From NCBI GenBank assembly GCA_903839035.1, contig CAIMAQ010000040.1, positions 62,001-126,000 of the forward strand: a stretch of 64,000 bases of DNA. Direction: 5' to 3'. Source of the DNA: an uncultured Opitutia bacterium. Lineage in GTDB: Bacteria; Verrucomicrobiota; Verrucomicrobiia; Opitutales; Opitutaceae. Positions 25,684-39,960 of this stretch are shown piece by piece. The notes beneath the pieces were generated by a model. That model was not told where the DNA came from and made no database searches. It saw only the letters and a program-made list of their open reading frames with translations. Position numbers and translations under genes: made by a program. Each line of letters opens with the position of its first letter. The first letter of the stretch is position 1.

Positions 25684-28239
25684 CTACAGAAGATTGAGCT
25701 GCGAATCATCGGCTGGTACGACCGTGATTTTCTTCTTGGGCCGCGCCTGGGGCGAAGGCACGGACACACTCGTGTCGTCACTCTCCAGCTTGCCGAGGAT
25801 GGTCTTGGCGCGGTCGATCACGCTGAGGGGCAGGCCCGCGAGGCGGGCGACCTGGATGCCGTAACTGCGGTCGGCGGCACCGGGGATGACGCGGCGGACG
25901 AAGACGATGTCGTCGTTCCATTCTTTCACGGCGACCGAGAAATTGCGCAGGCGCGGCAGGTGCTTTTCCAGCTGGGTGAGCTCCTGGTAATGCGTGGCGA
26001 AAAGCGTGCGCGGGCCGCCCTCGGCGTCGCGGTGCAAGTGCTCAACGACGGCCCAGGCGATGGAGAGGCCGTCGTAGGTGGACGTGCCCCGGCCGATTTC
26101 ATCGAGGATGATGAGCGAGCGGCTGGTGGCGTTGTTGAGGATGTTGGCGGTCTCGTTCATCTCGACCATGAAGGTCGAGTTGCCGCGGGCGAGATCGTCG
26201 CTGGCGCCGACGCGGGAGAAGATGCGGTCCACCAGGCCAACCTGGCAGGCTTTGGCCGGGACCCAGGAGCCGACCTGCGCGAGGAGCGTGATCAGTGCGA
26301 CCTGGCGGATGTAGGTGGATTTGCCGGCCATGTTGGGACCGGTGATGAGCGCGATCTGGGCGTCGTTGCAGGCGAGCAGCGTATCGTTGGGGACAAACGC
26401 CTGGCTGGTGCCGCGGGCGAGGGCGGCGTCGGGGGCCTTGAGCATCTGCTCAACCACGGGGTGACGGCCCTCGGTGATGGACAGGACATCGCTCTCGTCG
26501 AGGGTGGGCCGGCAGTAATTCCATTCGCGGGCGAGCACGGCCCAGCCGGCGAGCACGTCGAGCTCGGCCACGGCATCGGCGGTCTGGGCGAGGGCGATGG
26601 ACTCGTCGAGGATGGCGGCGACGAGGGCGTTGAAGAGTTCCAGCTCGCGAGCGAGGGCGTTTTCCTCGGCGTGGAAGATCTCCTTCTCCTTGGCCTTGAG
26701 CGCCTCGGTGACGTAGCGCTCACCGCCGACCGTGGTCTGCCGGCGGATATAGTCGGCGGGGACGAGGTGCAGGTTGGCCTTGGTGATCTCGATGTAATAC
26801 CCGAAATTATTCGTGAAGCGGACCTTCAGGCTGCGGATGCCGGTGCGCTCCTGCTCGGCGCGCTCGAGGTCGGAGAGCCACGTCTTGTTGCCGCTGGTGA
26901 GCGTGCGAAGCTCGTCGAGCCGCGGGTCGTAGCCGCTGCGGATGTAGTTGCCCTCGGCAAGGTCGTTGGGGAGCTCCTCCGCCAGACCGCGCGTGAGCAA
27001 GTCACGCAAGGCCGGCAGCTCGCTGAGCCGCGACTGGTAACCCGTCGCCAGTGTCCCGCCAAAGCCGGCCAGTTCAGCCTGCAGCGCGGGCATCTGCATG
27101 AGGGTGTCGCGCACGCCGCCGAGCTCCCGCGGGTTCCGCAGACGGTTCTGCAGGCGGCCGAGGATGCGCGGGATGTCGCGGACGCTCGCCAGCAGTTCGC
27201 GCAGGGCGGCGAGACGGGAAGGCTGGGCGAGAAGTTCGCCAACCAGAGATTGCCGGCGGTTGATCTCGGCGAGGTCGAGCGTCGGTGCGGCAAGCCAGCG
27301 CTCGAGCAGGCGCGCGCCCGGGGCGGACGTGGTGCGGTTGATGGCGCCGAGCAGGGACGCCTCGCGGGTGCCGCGGATGGAGGCAAAGATCTCGAGGTTG
27401 CGCAGCGTCGCCGGATCAAGGAGAAGGGTACGGGCGCTGCGGTATTCCTGCAGGCCGCGGAGATTCTCGGGCTTGGCGCAGAGATTTTCCGTGGCGTAGA
27501 ACACCAGCGCCCCGGCCGGGCCGAGTGCGGGATGGGAATGGACGAGACCGAAGCCCTGCAGGTTCAGCACACCGAGGGTGTCCATCACGGTCTTGGCGCC
27601 GGTGGCGGTTTCGAAATGATAGCCCGACAGCTCCGTGACCAGCCGCGCGGTGCAGAAGGCATGGAGGGCGTGAACCTCAACCTGCTCGTGCGGCGAAGCC
27701 GCCCAGCGGGCGAGGGCGCCGTCAATGACGAGGAGCTCGGCGGGATCGAGCGCGGTGAGGACGGGCAACAGGTTCGCGATGTGGGTGTCGGTCGCGATGC
27801 GGAACTCGCCCGTTGACAAGTCGAGCCACGAGGCGTGCAGGCCGTGGGCATCCAGGGTGACGGCGCAGAGATAATGGTTGCGGGCGGCGTCGAGCTGGTT
27901 GGCGGCCAAGGTGGTGCCGGGCGAAAGGATGCGCGTGAGCTGGCGCTTCACGAGGCGGCCGGGCTGGGCGGTCTCGGCCTGGTCGCAGATGGCGACCTTC
28001 TTCCCAGCCGCGAGCAGCTTGGTGACATAATTGTCGCAGGAATGGGCCGGGATGCCTGCCATCGGGTGATCCTGGCGCTTCGTCAGGGTCAGCCCAAGGA
28101 GGCGCGACGCGACCACGGCGTCGTCGAAAAACATCTCGAAGAAATCACCGAGGCGGAAGAGCAGGATCGTGTCCCGCGGCAGCCCGCGTTTGACCTCGAA
28201 ATACTGCTGCATCATCGGGGTGAGTTTCTCGGCCGGCAT
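25684..28239 (-). CDS. mutS: DNA mismatch repair protein MutS
   Basis: Recognises mismatches and small loops and starts repair. The ATG at 28239 gives MPAEKLTPMMQQYFEVKRG, the standard N-terminus, for an 851-residue protein. The mismatch-reading motif GDFFEMF (Phe-x-Glu) is at about 31-37. The ATPase domain carries the Walker A ITGPNMAGKSTYIRQ, GNSTFMVEM, the Walker B LIILDEIGRGTST and the FATHY motif. A short C-terminal tail (PKKKITVVPADDSQLNLL) may hold the clamp- or tetramer-binding region. No mutL is in the window. Confidence 0.97.
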   Translation of the reverse strand: MPAEKLTPMMQQYFEVKRGLPRDTILLFRLGDFFEMFFDDAVVASRLLGLTLTKRQDHPMAGIPAHSCDNYVTKLLAAGKKVAICDQAETAQPGRLVKRQLTRILSPGTTLAANQLDAARNHYLCAVTLDAHGLHASWLDLSTGEFRIATDTHIANLLPVLTALDPAELLVIDGALARWAASPHEQVEVHALHAFCTARLVTELSGYHFETATGAKTVMDTLGVLNLQGFGLVHSHPALGPAGALVFYATENLCAKPENLRGLQEYRSARTLLLDPATLRNLEIFASIRGTREASLLGAINRTTSAPGARLLERWLAAPTLDLAEINRRQSLVGELLAQPSRLAALRELLASVRDIPRILGRLQNRLRNPRELGGVRDTLMQMPALQAELAGFGGTLATGYQSRLSELPALRDLLTRGLAEELPNDLAEGNYIRSGYDPRLDELRTLTSGNKTWLSDLERAEQERTGIRSLKVRFTNNFGYYIEITKANLHLVPADYIRRQTTVGGERYVTEALKAKEKEIFHAEENALARELELFNALVAAILDESIALAQTADAVAELDVLAGWAVLAREWNYCRPTLDESDVLSITEGRHPVVEQMLKAPDAALARGTSQAFVPNDTLLACNDAQIALITGPNMAGKSTYIRQVALITLLAQVGSWVPAKACQVGLVDRIFSRVGASDDLARGNSTFMVEMNETANILNNATSRSLIILDEIGRGTSTYDGLSIAWAVVEHLHRDAEGGPRTLFATHYQELTQLEKHLPRLRNFSVAVKEWNDDIVFVRRVIPGAADRSYGIQVARLAGLPLSVIDRAKTILGKLESDDTSVSVPSPQARPKKKITVVPADDSQLNLL

Positions 28240-28255
28240 GAAGAACAGAGAGGAA

Positions 28256-28335
28256 ACCACGATTTACCCGAAGCACACGAAAAATTTTCAGAACCTTGCC
28301 TGTGCAACGTTTTCGTGTGTTTCGTCTCCTGCGTG

Positions 28336-28337
<2 letters not shown>
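28256..28337. repeat. Inverted arms of three 9-bp units each, between mutS and the hydrolase gene
   Basis: Units ACCACGATT, TACCCGAAG and CACACGAAA (28256-28282) face the inverse of CACACGAAA, GAGACGAAA and ACCACGCAG (28311-28337) across 28 bp. The right arm runs into the GTG start codon of the next gene. Third member of the 9-bp family in divergent promoter regions. Confidence 0.85.
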
Positions 28338-33183
<4,846 letters not shown>

Positions 33184-33190
33184 TGGGACA

Positions 33191-33292
33191 GTTGAAAGTT
33201 GAAGGTTGTAAGTTGAAAGGCCGGAAAATTTAGAGCAGGAGGAATCGGGGCGTCGGTGATTTAGTTTTCAAACGTCCGCTTGCAACTTTCCG
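33191..33292. repeat. Facing arrays of four 7-bp units each, between tmk and holB
   Basis: GTTGAAA-type heptads (33191-33218) face inverse heptads (33265-33292, read back as CGGAAAG, TTGCAAG, CGGACGT, TTGAAAA) across 46 bp. The 28-bp arms equal those at the greB locus. It lies in the 127-bp gap upstream of holB. Confidence 0.75.
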
Positions 33293-33310
33293 CCGCGCGC
33301 ACCGCGCCCA

Positions 33311-33958
33311 TCAGCCCAGCCGTTCTTTCACGAGGGCCCAGATTTTTTTCTCGATGACGTCCTGACTGAGGGTGCCGTCGATCACGACCACGCGGTCCGG
33401 CATGCCCGACGCGAGCAGCAGGTAGCCTTCCCGAATTTTTTTGTAGAAATCGATGTTCTCGCGCTCCATGCGGTCGGGCAGGTCGGAGGCGCGCTGGCGG
33501 ATGCGCGCGAGGCCGACCTCGGTGGGCACATCAATCACGATGGTCAGGTCGGGCATGACATTGCCCACGGCGAAGTGGTTGATGCGGGAAACCGGATCCG
33601 CGGCGAGGTTGCGGCCGATGCCCTGATAGACCGTGGAGGAGTCGAGAAAGCGGTCGCTCAGGACGACAGCGCCGCGGACGAGGGCCGGGGCGATGACCTC
33701 GCGCACGACCTGCGCGCGGGCGGCGGTGAACAGGAGCAGCTCGGTTTCGGCGCACATCTCGTCGCCCTTGGAATTATGGACGATGATATTGCGGATCTGC
33801 TCGCCGATCTCGGTGCCGCCGGGCTCGCGCGTCGAGATGACCTCGCGGCCGGTCTGCTGGAGGCGGGCGGCGAGGCGGGAAATCTGGGTGGACTTGCCAC
33901 TGCCTTCGGAGCCCTCGAAGGAGATGAGTTTGCCGGTGGGTTTGGATTTCAGGGGCAT
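33311..33958 (-). CDS. tmk: Thymidylate kinase
   Basis: Phosphorylates dTMP to dTDP. The 215-residue protein has the P-loop SFEGSEGSGKSTQ (about 13-25), the TREPGGTEIGE motif, the DR(Y/F) motif SDRFLDSSTVYQG and an Arg-rich lid (RQRASDLPDRMERE). It is followed by holB on the same strand after a repeat-filled gap. The gene starts 18 bp after the PfkB kinase stop. Confidence 0.95.
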   Translation of the reverse strand: MPLKSKPTGKLISFEGSEGSGKSTQISRLAARLQQTGREVISTREPGGTEIGEQIRNIIVHNSKGDEMCAETELLLFTAARAQVVREVIAPALVRGAVVLSDRFLDSSTVYQGIGRNLAADPVSRINHFAVGNVMPDLTIVIDVPTEVGLARIRQRASDLPDRMERENIDFYKKIREGYLLLASGMPDRVVVIDGTLSQDVIEKKIWALVKERLG

Positions 33959-33976
33959 GGCGGGAGAATGCGCGGA

Positions 33977-35089
33977 TTATTTCCAGTTCGCGAGGAAGGT
34001 TTCGAGATCGGCCAGTGACGGGCTCTTGGCCGTGCGGACGTAATGGCCGCTGGTGCAGACGCCGAGGCCGAGGGCCGCCTCAGGCGTCAGGCCCATGAGT
34101 TGGGCGGCGACGAAGCCGGCGTTGAAATGGTCGCCCGCACCCGTGGTGATGAGCGGCTTGGCGGAGTAGGGGCCGGGTACCCACGACGTGCCCTCGCGGG
34201 TGGCGCAGGCGGCGGATTCCTTGGGGTGGACAACGACGGTGGTGAGGTCGAGGCGATCGCGGATCTTCTGGGCCATGGCGCGCAGGCCGCTCTCGGTTTC
34301 CGTCTCGGAGCCGAAGCCCAGCGCGGTGAACACCTGCTGTGCCTCCTTCAGGTTGAGTCCCAGCGTGACGCGGCCGAACTGCTCGAACTGGCCAATCGTA
34401 GCGAGCGCGTAGGCGAGGTCGGCAGATGAGCGCTTTTCCGGATCGGCGAGGTCGAAGAAGAAGATGCGGCCGGGCTTGGCCGGCACCCGCGGTAGGACGC
34501 GCGTGACCAGATCGGTGAACACCGACGTCAGGTTCGGGATCATCGTCCAGTTCACCAGGCCGACGAGGTCCGCGGCGCCGAGGGCGGCGCGGTAGGCGTC
34601 GTCGCCCATGACTTCCGTGATCTGGGCGGGCGTGATCTCATCCAGGCTGCGCATCATGCCGAGCATGAGCTTGCCGTCGGTGAACTCGACCGCGGTGGTC
34701 GCGGCCGGATCGCACAGTGACACCACTTTGGCCCGCTGGGCGAAATCCGCGAAGGCCGGGTGGATCGTGGTCCGTCCGAGCGCACCGATGTAGGTCACCT
34801 GGGCGCCGTGGGCGAGGAGGGCGTTGGCCATGATCGGGCCGTTGCCCCCGAGCTTGTCCATGCGCGGGTAGAACTCGAGGTTCGTGCTCTTGCCGGCGGC
34901 CCCGATGATGCGCTGGCCAAACTCGGCGATCGTGGTGATGGGCGTGAAGTTATCACCCTGGCCGGCGCGCAGGGCGACCGGGGTCACGATGGTGTCGACG
35001 AAGCCGTCGAAGCCGAGGAGCGCTTGCTTGGAGGCGAGGGTGCCGCGGCGGGCGCGCAGTTCCTGCAGGGTGCGGGTTTTGAAGTCCAT
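33977..35089 (-). CDS. PfkB-family carbohydrate kinase
   Basis: A 370-residue ribokinase-like kinase. The N-terminal substrate-binding region includes LLGFDGFVDTIV and KLGGNGPIMANALLAHGAQVTYIGALG (first PfkB signature area), and the second signature is ITTGAGDHFNAGFVAAQLMG with the catalytic Asp in GAGD. Specificity (fructose, ribose, nucleoside or another sugar) cannot be fixed. It heads a tmk-holB run on the minus strand and is divergent from exbB; the 128-bp gap between them should contain both promoters. Confidence 0.88.
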   Translation of the reverse strand: MDFKTRTLQELRARRGTLASKQALLGFDGFVDTIVTPVALRAGQGDNFTPITTIAEFGQRIIGAAGKSTNLEFYPRMDKLGGNGPIMANALLAHGAQVTYIGALGRTTIHPAFADFAQRAKVVSLCDPAATTAVEFTDGKLMLGMMRSLDEITPAQITEVMGDDAYRAALGAADLVGLVNWTMIPNLTSVFTDLVTRVLPRVPAKPGRIFFFDLADPEKRSSADLAYALATIGQFEQFGRVTLGLNLKEAQQVFTALGFGSETETESGLRAMAQKIRDRLDLTTVVVHPKESAACATREGTSWVPGPYSAKPLITTGAGDHFNAGFVAAQLMGLTPEAALGLGVCTSGHYVRTAKSPSLADLETFLANWK

Positions 35090-35217
35090 AGTGGGCGGCA
35101 GAGGTCAGGAAAAAATCCCGCGCCGTGCGCGGCAAACAGAATCGCCGGCGCCGGGCGGATATTCGGGCCGGAATTACCGTTGAATGCGTCCCGCAAACCC
35201 TCCAACTCTTTGGCGCG

Positions 35218-35922
35218 ATGTCCGCCCTCCACCTTTTTTCACCCGTCCTCGCGACGACCAATCTCATTGAAGTCTTCGCCCGGTGCGACGCCGTCGGCCA
35301 GGTGATCACCGGCGGACTGGGCGTCGTCAGCATCTTCGCCTGGTCGGTCATGATCGGAAAACATTTCGAGCTGAAGCGGCTTCGCGAGCTGAACCACGCG
35401 TTCGAGTCACACCTTCATGACCAGCGCGCCGTGCTCGACCTGCCGGAGTCGTTTCGCAACAAGCGCTCGATTCCGTACGCCGACCTGTTTTCCGACGCCG
35501 TGGAAAGCTACTGGCGTTCCGCCGCCATCGAGAAGGAGAAGGGCCAGACCGACACGCGCGCCCGCCTTGAACACACGGAGAACGCGCTGCAGCGCGCGCT
35601 CTCGCGCCAGACGCTGCGCTACGAATCGAGCATGATTTTCCTCGCCACCATCGTCACCGGCGCGCCGTTCCTCGGCATGCTCGGGACCGTGTGGGGCGTC
35701 ATGGAGGCGTTCAGCGCCGTCGCCGTGCAGGAGTCCGCGAGCATCAAGACTCTCGCCCCCGGCGTCTCGGCCGCGCTGCTCACCACCATCGCCGGCCTGC
35801 TGGTCGCCATTCCGTCGGTTTTTGGCTACAACTTCCTCCTCGGCAAGTCCAAGCAGCTCATCACCGAGCTGGAGAACTTCGCCAGCGAACTCGCCGACCG
35901 CATCGAGCTGGAGAGCAAATAG
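35218..35922 (+). CDS. exbB: ExbB/TolQ-family proton channel
   Basis: Inner-membrane proton-channel subunit that powers TonB or TolA. The ATG at 35218 (MSALHLFSPVLATTNLIEVF) gives 234 residues with three helices (about 25-45, 135-160, 175-200). The diagnostic segment is TGAPFLGMLGTVWGVMEAF followed by LAPGVSAALLTTIAGLLVAIPSV, carrying the conserved Thr of the channel. ExbB versus TolQ is not certain; with a Pal gene far away at 62 kb, a Tol role remains possible. The next gene, exbD, starts 8 bp after its stop codon. Confidence 0.9.
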   Translation: MSALHLFSPVLATTNLIEVFARCDAVGQVITGGLGVVSIFAWSVMIGKHFELKRLRELNHAFESHLHDQRAVLDLPESFRNKRSIPYADLFSDAVESYWRSAAIEKEKGQTDTRARLEHTENALQRALSRQTLRYESSMIFLATIVTGAPFLGMLGTVWGVMEAFSAVAVQESASIKTLAPGVSAALLTTIAGLLVAIPSVFGYNFLLGKSKQLITELENFASELADRIELESK

Positions 35923-35930
35923 GACCCGCC

Positions 35931-36365
35931 ATGGCACGGACCTTTCGCCGGAGACAGACCGCGGCCCCGATCTCGGAGCTCAACGTCACCAACCTGATCG
36001 ACCTCGGCTTCACGCTGCTGATCATCTTCATGATCGCGACGCCGCTGATCCAGCAGGAGCAGACGATCCCGGTGAACCTGCCGAGCGAGTCCCACAGCCC
36101 GCAGCAGAAACCGGACAAGGACGCGCGCTTTGTTGCCATCTCGATTGATGCGTATGGCAACTACTACCTCGACAACAGCACCACCGCCGTGCCGTACGCC
36201 GACCTCAAGATCCGCCTGCGTGGCTACGCGGCCGAGTCGAAGCCGCCGGTCATGCGCATCCGCGGCGACGCCAAGCTGCCCTACGAGAAGGTCATCCAGC
36301 TCATGGACGAGCTGAAGAAGAGCAATCTATTGAAGTTCACCTTCGACACGCAGTCGCCGAACTAA
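35931..36365 (+). CDS. exbD: ExbD/TolR-family protein
   Basis: Partner of ExbB/TolQ: a 144-residue protein with one N-terminal helix (LIDLGFTLLIIFMIATPL, about 22-40) and a periplasmic domain. The helix is preceded by SELNVTNLIDLG, which includes the proton-carrying Asp of the family. It follows exbB by 8 bp and precedes the TonB-like gene by 35 bp, forming a three-gene operon. Confidence 0.92.
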   Translation: MARTFRRRQTAAPISELNVTNLIDLGFTLLIIFMIATPLIQQEQTIPVNLPSESHSPQQKPDKDARFVAISIDAYGNYYLDNSTTAVPYADLKIRLRGYAAESKPPVMRIRGDAKLPYEKVIQLMDELKKSNLLKFTFDTQSPN

Positions 36366-36400
36366 GCTTTCGCCGCCCCGTCCGTCTTTCCGGTGCCGCC

Positions 36401-37291
36401 ATGACCGCCCGTTCGCCCAGTGCCCTCTTTCTCTCCGCCAGCCTGCACGGGCTGGTCGTCGCGCTCGTGGTTTCCCTCGCCTACCTGGCCCAGACCCACG
36501 TCAAGGAAACGCCCAAGATCCTGGAATTAGTGGCCGGGGCGGGCGATGACTATGGTGCCACGGCGGCCCCGGCGCTGGGCACGCCCGGCGGCATCAAAAT
36601 CGCGATCCCTGAGCCGCCGGCCCCCGCGCCAGAACCCGTCAAGCTGGCCGCTCCCGCCCCCGTGGCCCCGGAGCCCGAACCCGTCATGACCAAGGCCCCG
36701 GTCGAGAAGGCCGTCACGCCGCCGAAGACCAAGGAGACCAAGACCCCGAATTTTTCCAACCAGATCAAACGGAAAATCATCCGCGCAGAATCGAAGGCGA
36801 AGGCAGAGATCAAGAAGGAGCGCGAGGCGGAGCAAAAGCGCCTGACCAAGGCCGAGTTCGACCGGCAGAACCGGGCCAACAAGGTCTCCGGCGCCGGCAA
36901 TCCCAAGGTCAAGCATGTGGACTCCGAGGGTATTTCCGGCGGGGTGGTGGGCGGCTCAACCGCCAGCAAGGCCGGCGCCGGCGGGAAGGCGCTGACCCGC
37001 GAGGAAGGCGACCTGCTCGACGCGTATTTCGCAATCGTGAAGCAACGGCTCCAAGATGGACTCGAGAAACCGCCTGGGCTGGGTGACGCGGTGTTCGCCA
37101 TCGCCGAGTTCCGGCTCAACCCCGACGGCTCGATCTCGAGCGCGCGCATCACCCGCGGCTCCGGGAGCGAAGAATTTGACCGGGCGGTGATGGACGACAT
37201 CCGGCGCTACCGGCGCGTCAGCCCGCCCAGTGCCTGGAAAGGCGACACCGTCAGCCTGACCTTCCGGATGAAGGAAGAAGACAGCGGTTAA
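36401..37291 (+). CDS. TonB/TolA-like protein
   Basis: A 296-residue protein with one N-terminal membrane helix (about 9-30), a proline/alanine-rich stretch (PEPPAPAPEPVKLAAPAPV), a charged helical Lys/Glu/Arg-rich middle (about 115-165, TolA-like) and a C-terminal TonB-type domain (about 200-290) that ends TVSLTFRMKEE. The helical middle argues for TolA and the final domain for TonB. It is the third gene of the ExbB-ExbD operon. The same fold occurs in the protein at 22209-23321. Confidence 0.8.
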   Translation: MTARSPSALFLSASLHGLVVALVVSLAYLAQTHVKETPKILELVAGAGDDYGATAAPALGTPGGIKIAIPEPPAPAPEPVKLAAPAPVAPEPEPVMTKAPVEKAVTPPKTKETKTPNFSNQIKRKIIRAESKAKAEIKKEREAEQKRLTKAEFDRQNRANKVSGAGNPKVKHVDSEGISGGVVGGSTASKAGAGGKALTREEGDLLDAYFAIVKQRLQDGLEKPPGLGDAVFAIAEFRLNPDGSISSARITRGSGSEEFDRAVMDDIRRYRRVSPPSAWKGDTVSLTFRMKEEDSG

Positions 37292-37350
37292 AAAACTCCT
37301 TGCGTTCGCCCGCGGAACTTTGATTTTCCTCACCCCTCGTAAGTGGGAAA

Positions 37351-37426
37351 GGGCTCTTAGCTCAGTTGGTAGAGCGCCTCAATGGCATTGAGGAGGTCAG
37401 CGGTTCGAACCCGCTAGGGTCCACCA
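37351..37426 (+). tRNA. tRNA-Ala (anticodon GGC)
   Basis: 76 nt with encoded CCA. Acceptor GGGCTCT pairs with AGGGTCC, D stem GCTC/GAGC, anticodon stem CCTCA/TGAGG with loop ATGGCAT (GGC at 37384-37386), T arm AGCGG-TTCGAAC-CCGCT. It reads GCC, a frequent codon in this GC-rich genome. A terminator follows 10 bp later. Confidence 0.97.
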
Positions 37427-37435
37427 CTTTAGAAT

Positions 37436-37467
37436 AGCGCCACGGACTGGTCCGAAGGCGCTTTTTT
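37436..37467 (+). terminator. Intrinsic terminator after tRNA-Ala
   Basis: AGCGCC-A-CGGAC, 2-nt turn, GTCCG-AA-GGCGCT and then six T (37462-37467). It lies 10 bp past the tRNA and faces the 3' end of the M50 protease gene. Confidence 0.92.
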
Positions 37468-37484
37468 GTGCCCCTGCGCGGCGG

Positions 37485-38246
37485 TCACGGCCCCAGCAGG
37501 GGAGGCTCGTCGATCACCGGGGGCGTGGGATACAGCCGGTTCGCCATGGCGCGCCAGCGCGCATCCTCGAGGTCACGGCGCTGCACCGCGCGATATTCAG
37601 CGGCACCAGCGGCGTAAATGAACGCGAACAGAAATGCCGTGAGGTAGTTGTGGAAGTAAAACGCCGCGATCAAACCGGCGATCACGGCCAGCACCTTGCC
37701 CACCGTCGCGGCCCAGAATGTGGCGCGCAGGTAAGGCAGCCGGGTGGCGAGCAGCGCCCGCAGGATGCGTCCGCCGTCCATCGGGAAAACCGGGAGCAGG
37801 TTGAAGCAGCCCATGAGCAGGTTGGCATGGAGCAGCAGCTGGCCAAAGCCCACGGCGTTGGCCGGATAGTCGTCGTCCGCCACCCCCACCACAGCCCACA
37901 GGAGGGCCGCGAGGGCGAAGTTCACCGCCGGCCCGGCGAGCGTGATGAGCAGCTCGCGCGAGGGTTGCCGGGGAATGCCGTCAAACTCCGCCATGCCCCC
38001 GATGGGCATCAGCAGGATCCGCCGCACCCCAACACCGAAGTGCATCGCCGTGAACGAGTGCCCGAGTTCGTGGAGCACCACGCAGGCGAAAAACGCCAGC
38101 AAGATACCCACGCTCCAAAGGAGCTGCTCCCAGCCGCCGGCCTGCCAGCCCTCGTAGGCGGCATACGCCAGCAGCAGGAAGAAGCTCGCGTGCACGGCGA
38201 GCTGGATACCCCGGATGCGGAACAAGTTGATTGACCAGCCAAACAT
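37485..38246 (-). CDS. M50-family site-2-type zinc metalloprotease
   Basis: Intramembrane protease with about six helices (253 residues). The zinc-binding motif is [10 protein letters not shown] in the second hydrophobic segment (about 57-66), and the third zinc ligand is in [17 protein letters not shown] (Asp of the LDG/MDGG motif). There are no PDZ or CBS domains, so it belongs to the short SpoIVFB/Rip-like group. The substrate is unknown. It is divergent from the sigma-54 response regulator (72 bp between starts). Confidence 0.9.
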   Translation of the reverse strand: MFGWSINLFRIRGIQLAVHASFFLLLAYAAYEGWQAGGWEQLLWSVGILLAFFACVVLHELGHSFTAMHFGVGVRRILLMPIGGMAEFDGIPRQPSRELLITLAGPAVNFALAALLWAVVGVADDDYPANAVGFGQLLLHANLLMGCFNLLPVFPMDGGRILRALLATRLPYLRATFWAATVGKVLAVIAGLIAAFYFHNYLTAFLFAFIYAAGAAEYRAVQRRDLEDARWRAMANRLYPTPPVIDEPPLLGP

Positions 38247-38317
38247 GTGAACTAATCAAAGCCGCCCGGACGAAAGCGCCAGCGCTCTTTTGCCACTGGG
38301 CTGACCTTTCCCTGCTC

Positions 38318-39838
38318 ATGCCCGAAACCTCCGCCAAGCCCTCGTCCATCCTCATCATCGATGATGACACCGAGATCCGCTACTCGCTCACGCGGGTGTT
38401 CTCGTCGCGCGGTTACAAGGTCACCGAGGCGGCCAGCGGCGAGGCGGGTCTGGCACTTGTCAAAAAAGGACCGGCCCCCGACTTGGTCTTTCTCGACGTG
38501 CGCATGGGCGGCATGGGCGGGATCGAGACACTCCGGTTGATCCGTTCCGCCAACCCGCGCCAGCTCGTGGTGCTGATGACCGCGTTCGGCACGGCGCAGA
38601 CCGCCATCGAGGCGATGAAATACGGCGCCTTCGACTATGTGATGAAACCCTTCGACCCGCCGAAGGTGCTCGCGCTGGCGGAAGCCGCGTTGAAGACCCA
38701 CGCCGACCTGCAGGCGGCAGGGGACTACAAGCCCGCCATCAACACCGAGGATTACAAGGAGGGCATCGTCGGCAGCTCCCCGGTCATGCAGGAGGTGTTT
38801 AAGATCATCGGCCAGGTCACCGCCAGCGACGTCACCGTGATGATCACGGGCGAGAGCGGCACCGGCAAGGAACTGGTCGCGCGCTCCATCTGGAAGCACA
38901 GCCATCGCGCTGGTAAGCCGTTCATTGCGGTCAATTGCGCGGCGATCCCGGACAACCTGATTGAGAGCGAGCTCTTCGGCCACGAGCGCGGCTCGTTCAC
39001 CGGCGCCACCGGACAGCGGCTGGGCAAATTCGAACTCTGTGACGGCGGAACGATCTTTCTCGACGAAATCGGCGATATGGCGCCGGCGACGCAGACCAAG
39101 ATTCTCCGCGTCCTGCAGGCCGGTGAAATCCAGCGCGTCGGTGGCACCGACACGATCAAGGTCGACGTGCGCGTCATCGCCGCCACCAACAAGGATCTCG
39201 AGGCCATGGTGAAGGCGAAGTCCTTCCGCGAGGACCTCTATTATCGGCTCAACGTCGTGCGGATCAAGATGCCGGCCCTGCGTGAGCGATCCCGGGATAT
39301 CCCGCCGATCATCGATTTTTTCCTGCAGAATCTCGCCAAGCAGCGCAAAACCCGCGTCACGAAAGTCTCCGCCGAGGCGCTCGGCGTGCTCGGGCGCTAT
39401 CCCTGGCCCGGCAATGTGCGCGAGCTGGAGAACGTGGTCTACCGCAGCGCGATTATCGCGCAGGGCGACGCCATCCTCGTCCACGACCTGCCGGTGGAGA
39501 TCCGCAGCGCCACGAGTACCGAGGCGACGCTCATCGCCCCGACGGATGGTAGCGACTCACCCTTTGACGCGATCCGGACGGCCAATGCCGAGAACGTCGC
39601 CCTCGCCAGTGCCAAGATCGCTGCGGAAAGCATCGCCGCTGGCGAACCCGCGCTGACTCCTGAGCGCGCCCTCGATTTTCTCCATGCCAACCTGCGTCAC
39701 GGCCAGCCGCCGCTGCTCGCGCGTCTGGAGTCGGAAATGATCCAGCGCACGCTGGCCGCGGTGGGGGGCGACCTCACGGCCGCCGCCGCCGAACTGGGGC
39801 TGACCCAGGCGGCGCTGAAGAAGAAGCTCAAAGGGTAG
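38318..39838 (+). CDS. NtrC-type sigma-54 response regulator
   Basis: Transcription activator for sigma-54 promoters, controlled by phosphorylation. The ATG at 38318 ([17 protein letters not shown]) gives 506 residues. The receiver domain (about 13-125) has the acidic pair IDDD and phospho-Asp in [10 protein letters not shown]. The AAA+ domain (about 150-390) has Walker A GESGTGKE, the sigma-54 contact loop GSFTGA (Ser replaces the usual Ala of GAFTGA) and Walker [14 protein letters not shown] Fis-type helix-turn-helix ends the protein ([20 protein letters not shown]). No sensor kinase is adjacent. The stop codon TAG is part of a GTAG-headed REP-like hairpin. Confidence 0.94.
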   Translation: MPETSAKPSSILIIDDDTEIRYSLTRVFSSRGYKVTEAASGEAGLALVKKGPAPDLVFLDVRMGGMGGIETLRLIRSANPRQLVVLMTAFGTAQTAIEAMKYGAFDYVMKPFDPPKVLALAEAALKTHADLQAAGDYKPAINTEDYKEGIVGSSPVMQEVFKIIGQVTASDVTVMITGESGTGKELVARSIWKHSHRAGKPFIAVNCAAIPDNLIESELFGHERGSFTGATGQRLGKFELCDGGTIFLDEIGDMAPATQTKILRVLQAGEIQRVGGTDTIKVDVRVIAATNKDLEAMVKAKSFREDLYYRLNVVRIKMPALRERSRDIPPIIDFFLQNLAKQRKTRVTKVSAEALGVLGRYPWPGNVRELENVVYRSAIIAQGDAILVHDLPVEIRSATSTEATLIAPTDGSDSPFDAIRTANAENVALASAKIAAESIAAGEPALTPERALDFLHANLRHGQPPLLARLESEMIQRTLAAVGGDLTAAAAELGLTQAALKKKLKG

Positions 39839-39955
39839 GGCGGGGTCTTTGACCCGCCCTTGCCGCGATGCCGAACTCCGGAACAGGCGCAGTCATCGAA
39901 ACCGGCTAGTCAGGTCCACCATTTCGAGCCAGGGCGGGTCGAAGACCCGCCCTAC
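39835..39955. repeat. Inverted pair of GTAG-headed REP-like hairpins (BIME-like)
   Basis: Left hairpin: GTAG (39835-39838, including the regulator's TAG stop), stem GGGCGGGGTC/GACCCGCCC ending at 39859. Right hairpin, inverted: GGGCGGGTC (39932-39940), loop GAA, GACCCGCCC (39944-39952), then CTAC. Between convergent genes, with galE's stop 6 bp further. The arrangement matches REP pairs known from other bacteria. Confidence 0.8.
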
Positions 39956-39960
39956 ACCCG

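Noticed and set aside
25585-27816. A 743-codon open frame opposite mutS
   Set aside because: Antisense shadow of mutS; no protein-like features beyond GC-rich codon complement.
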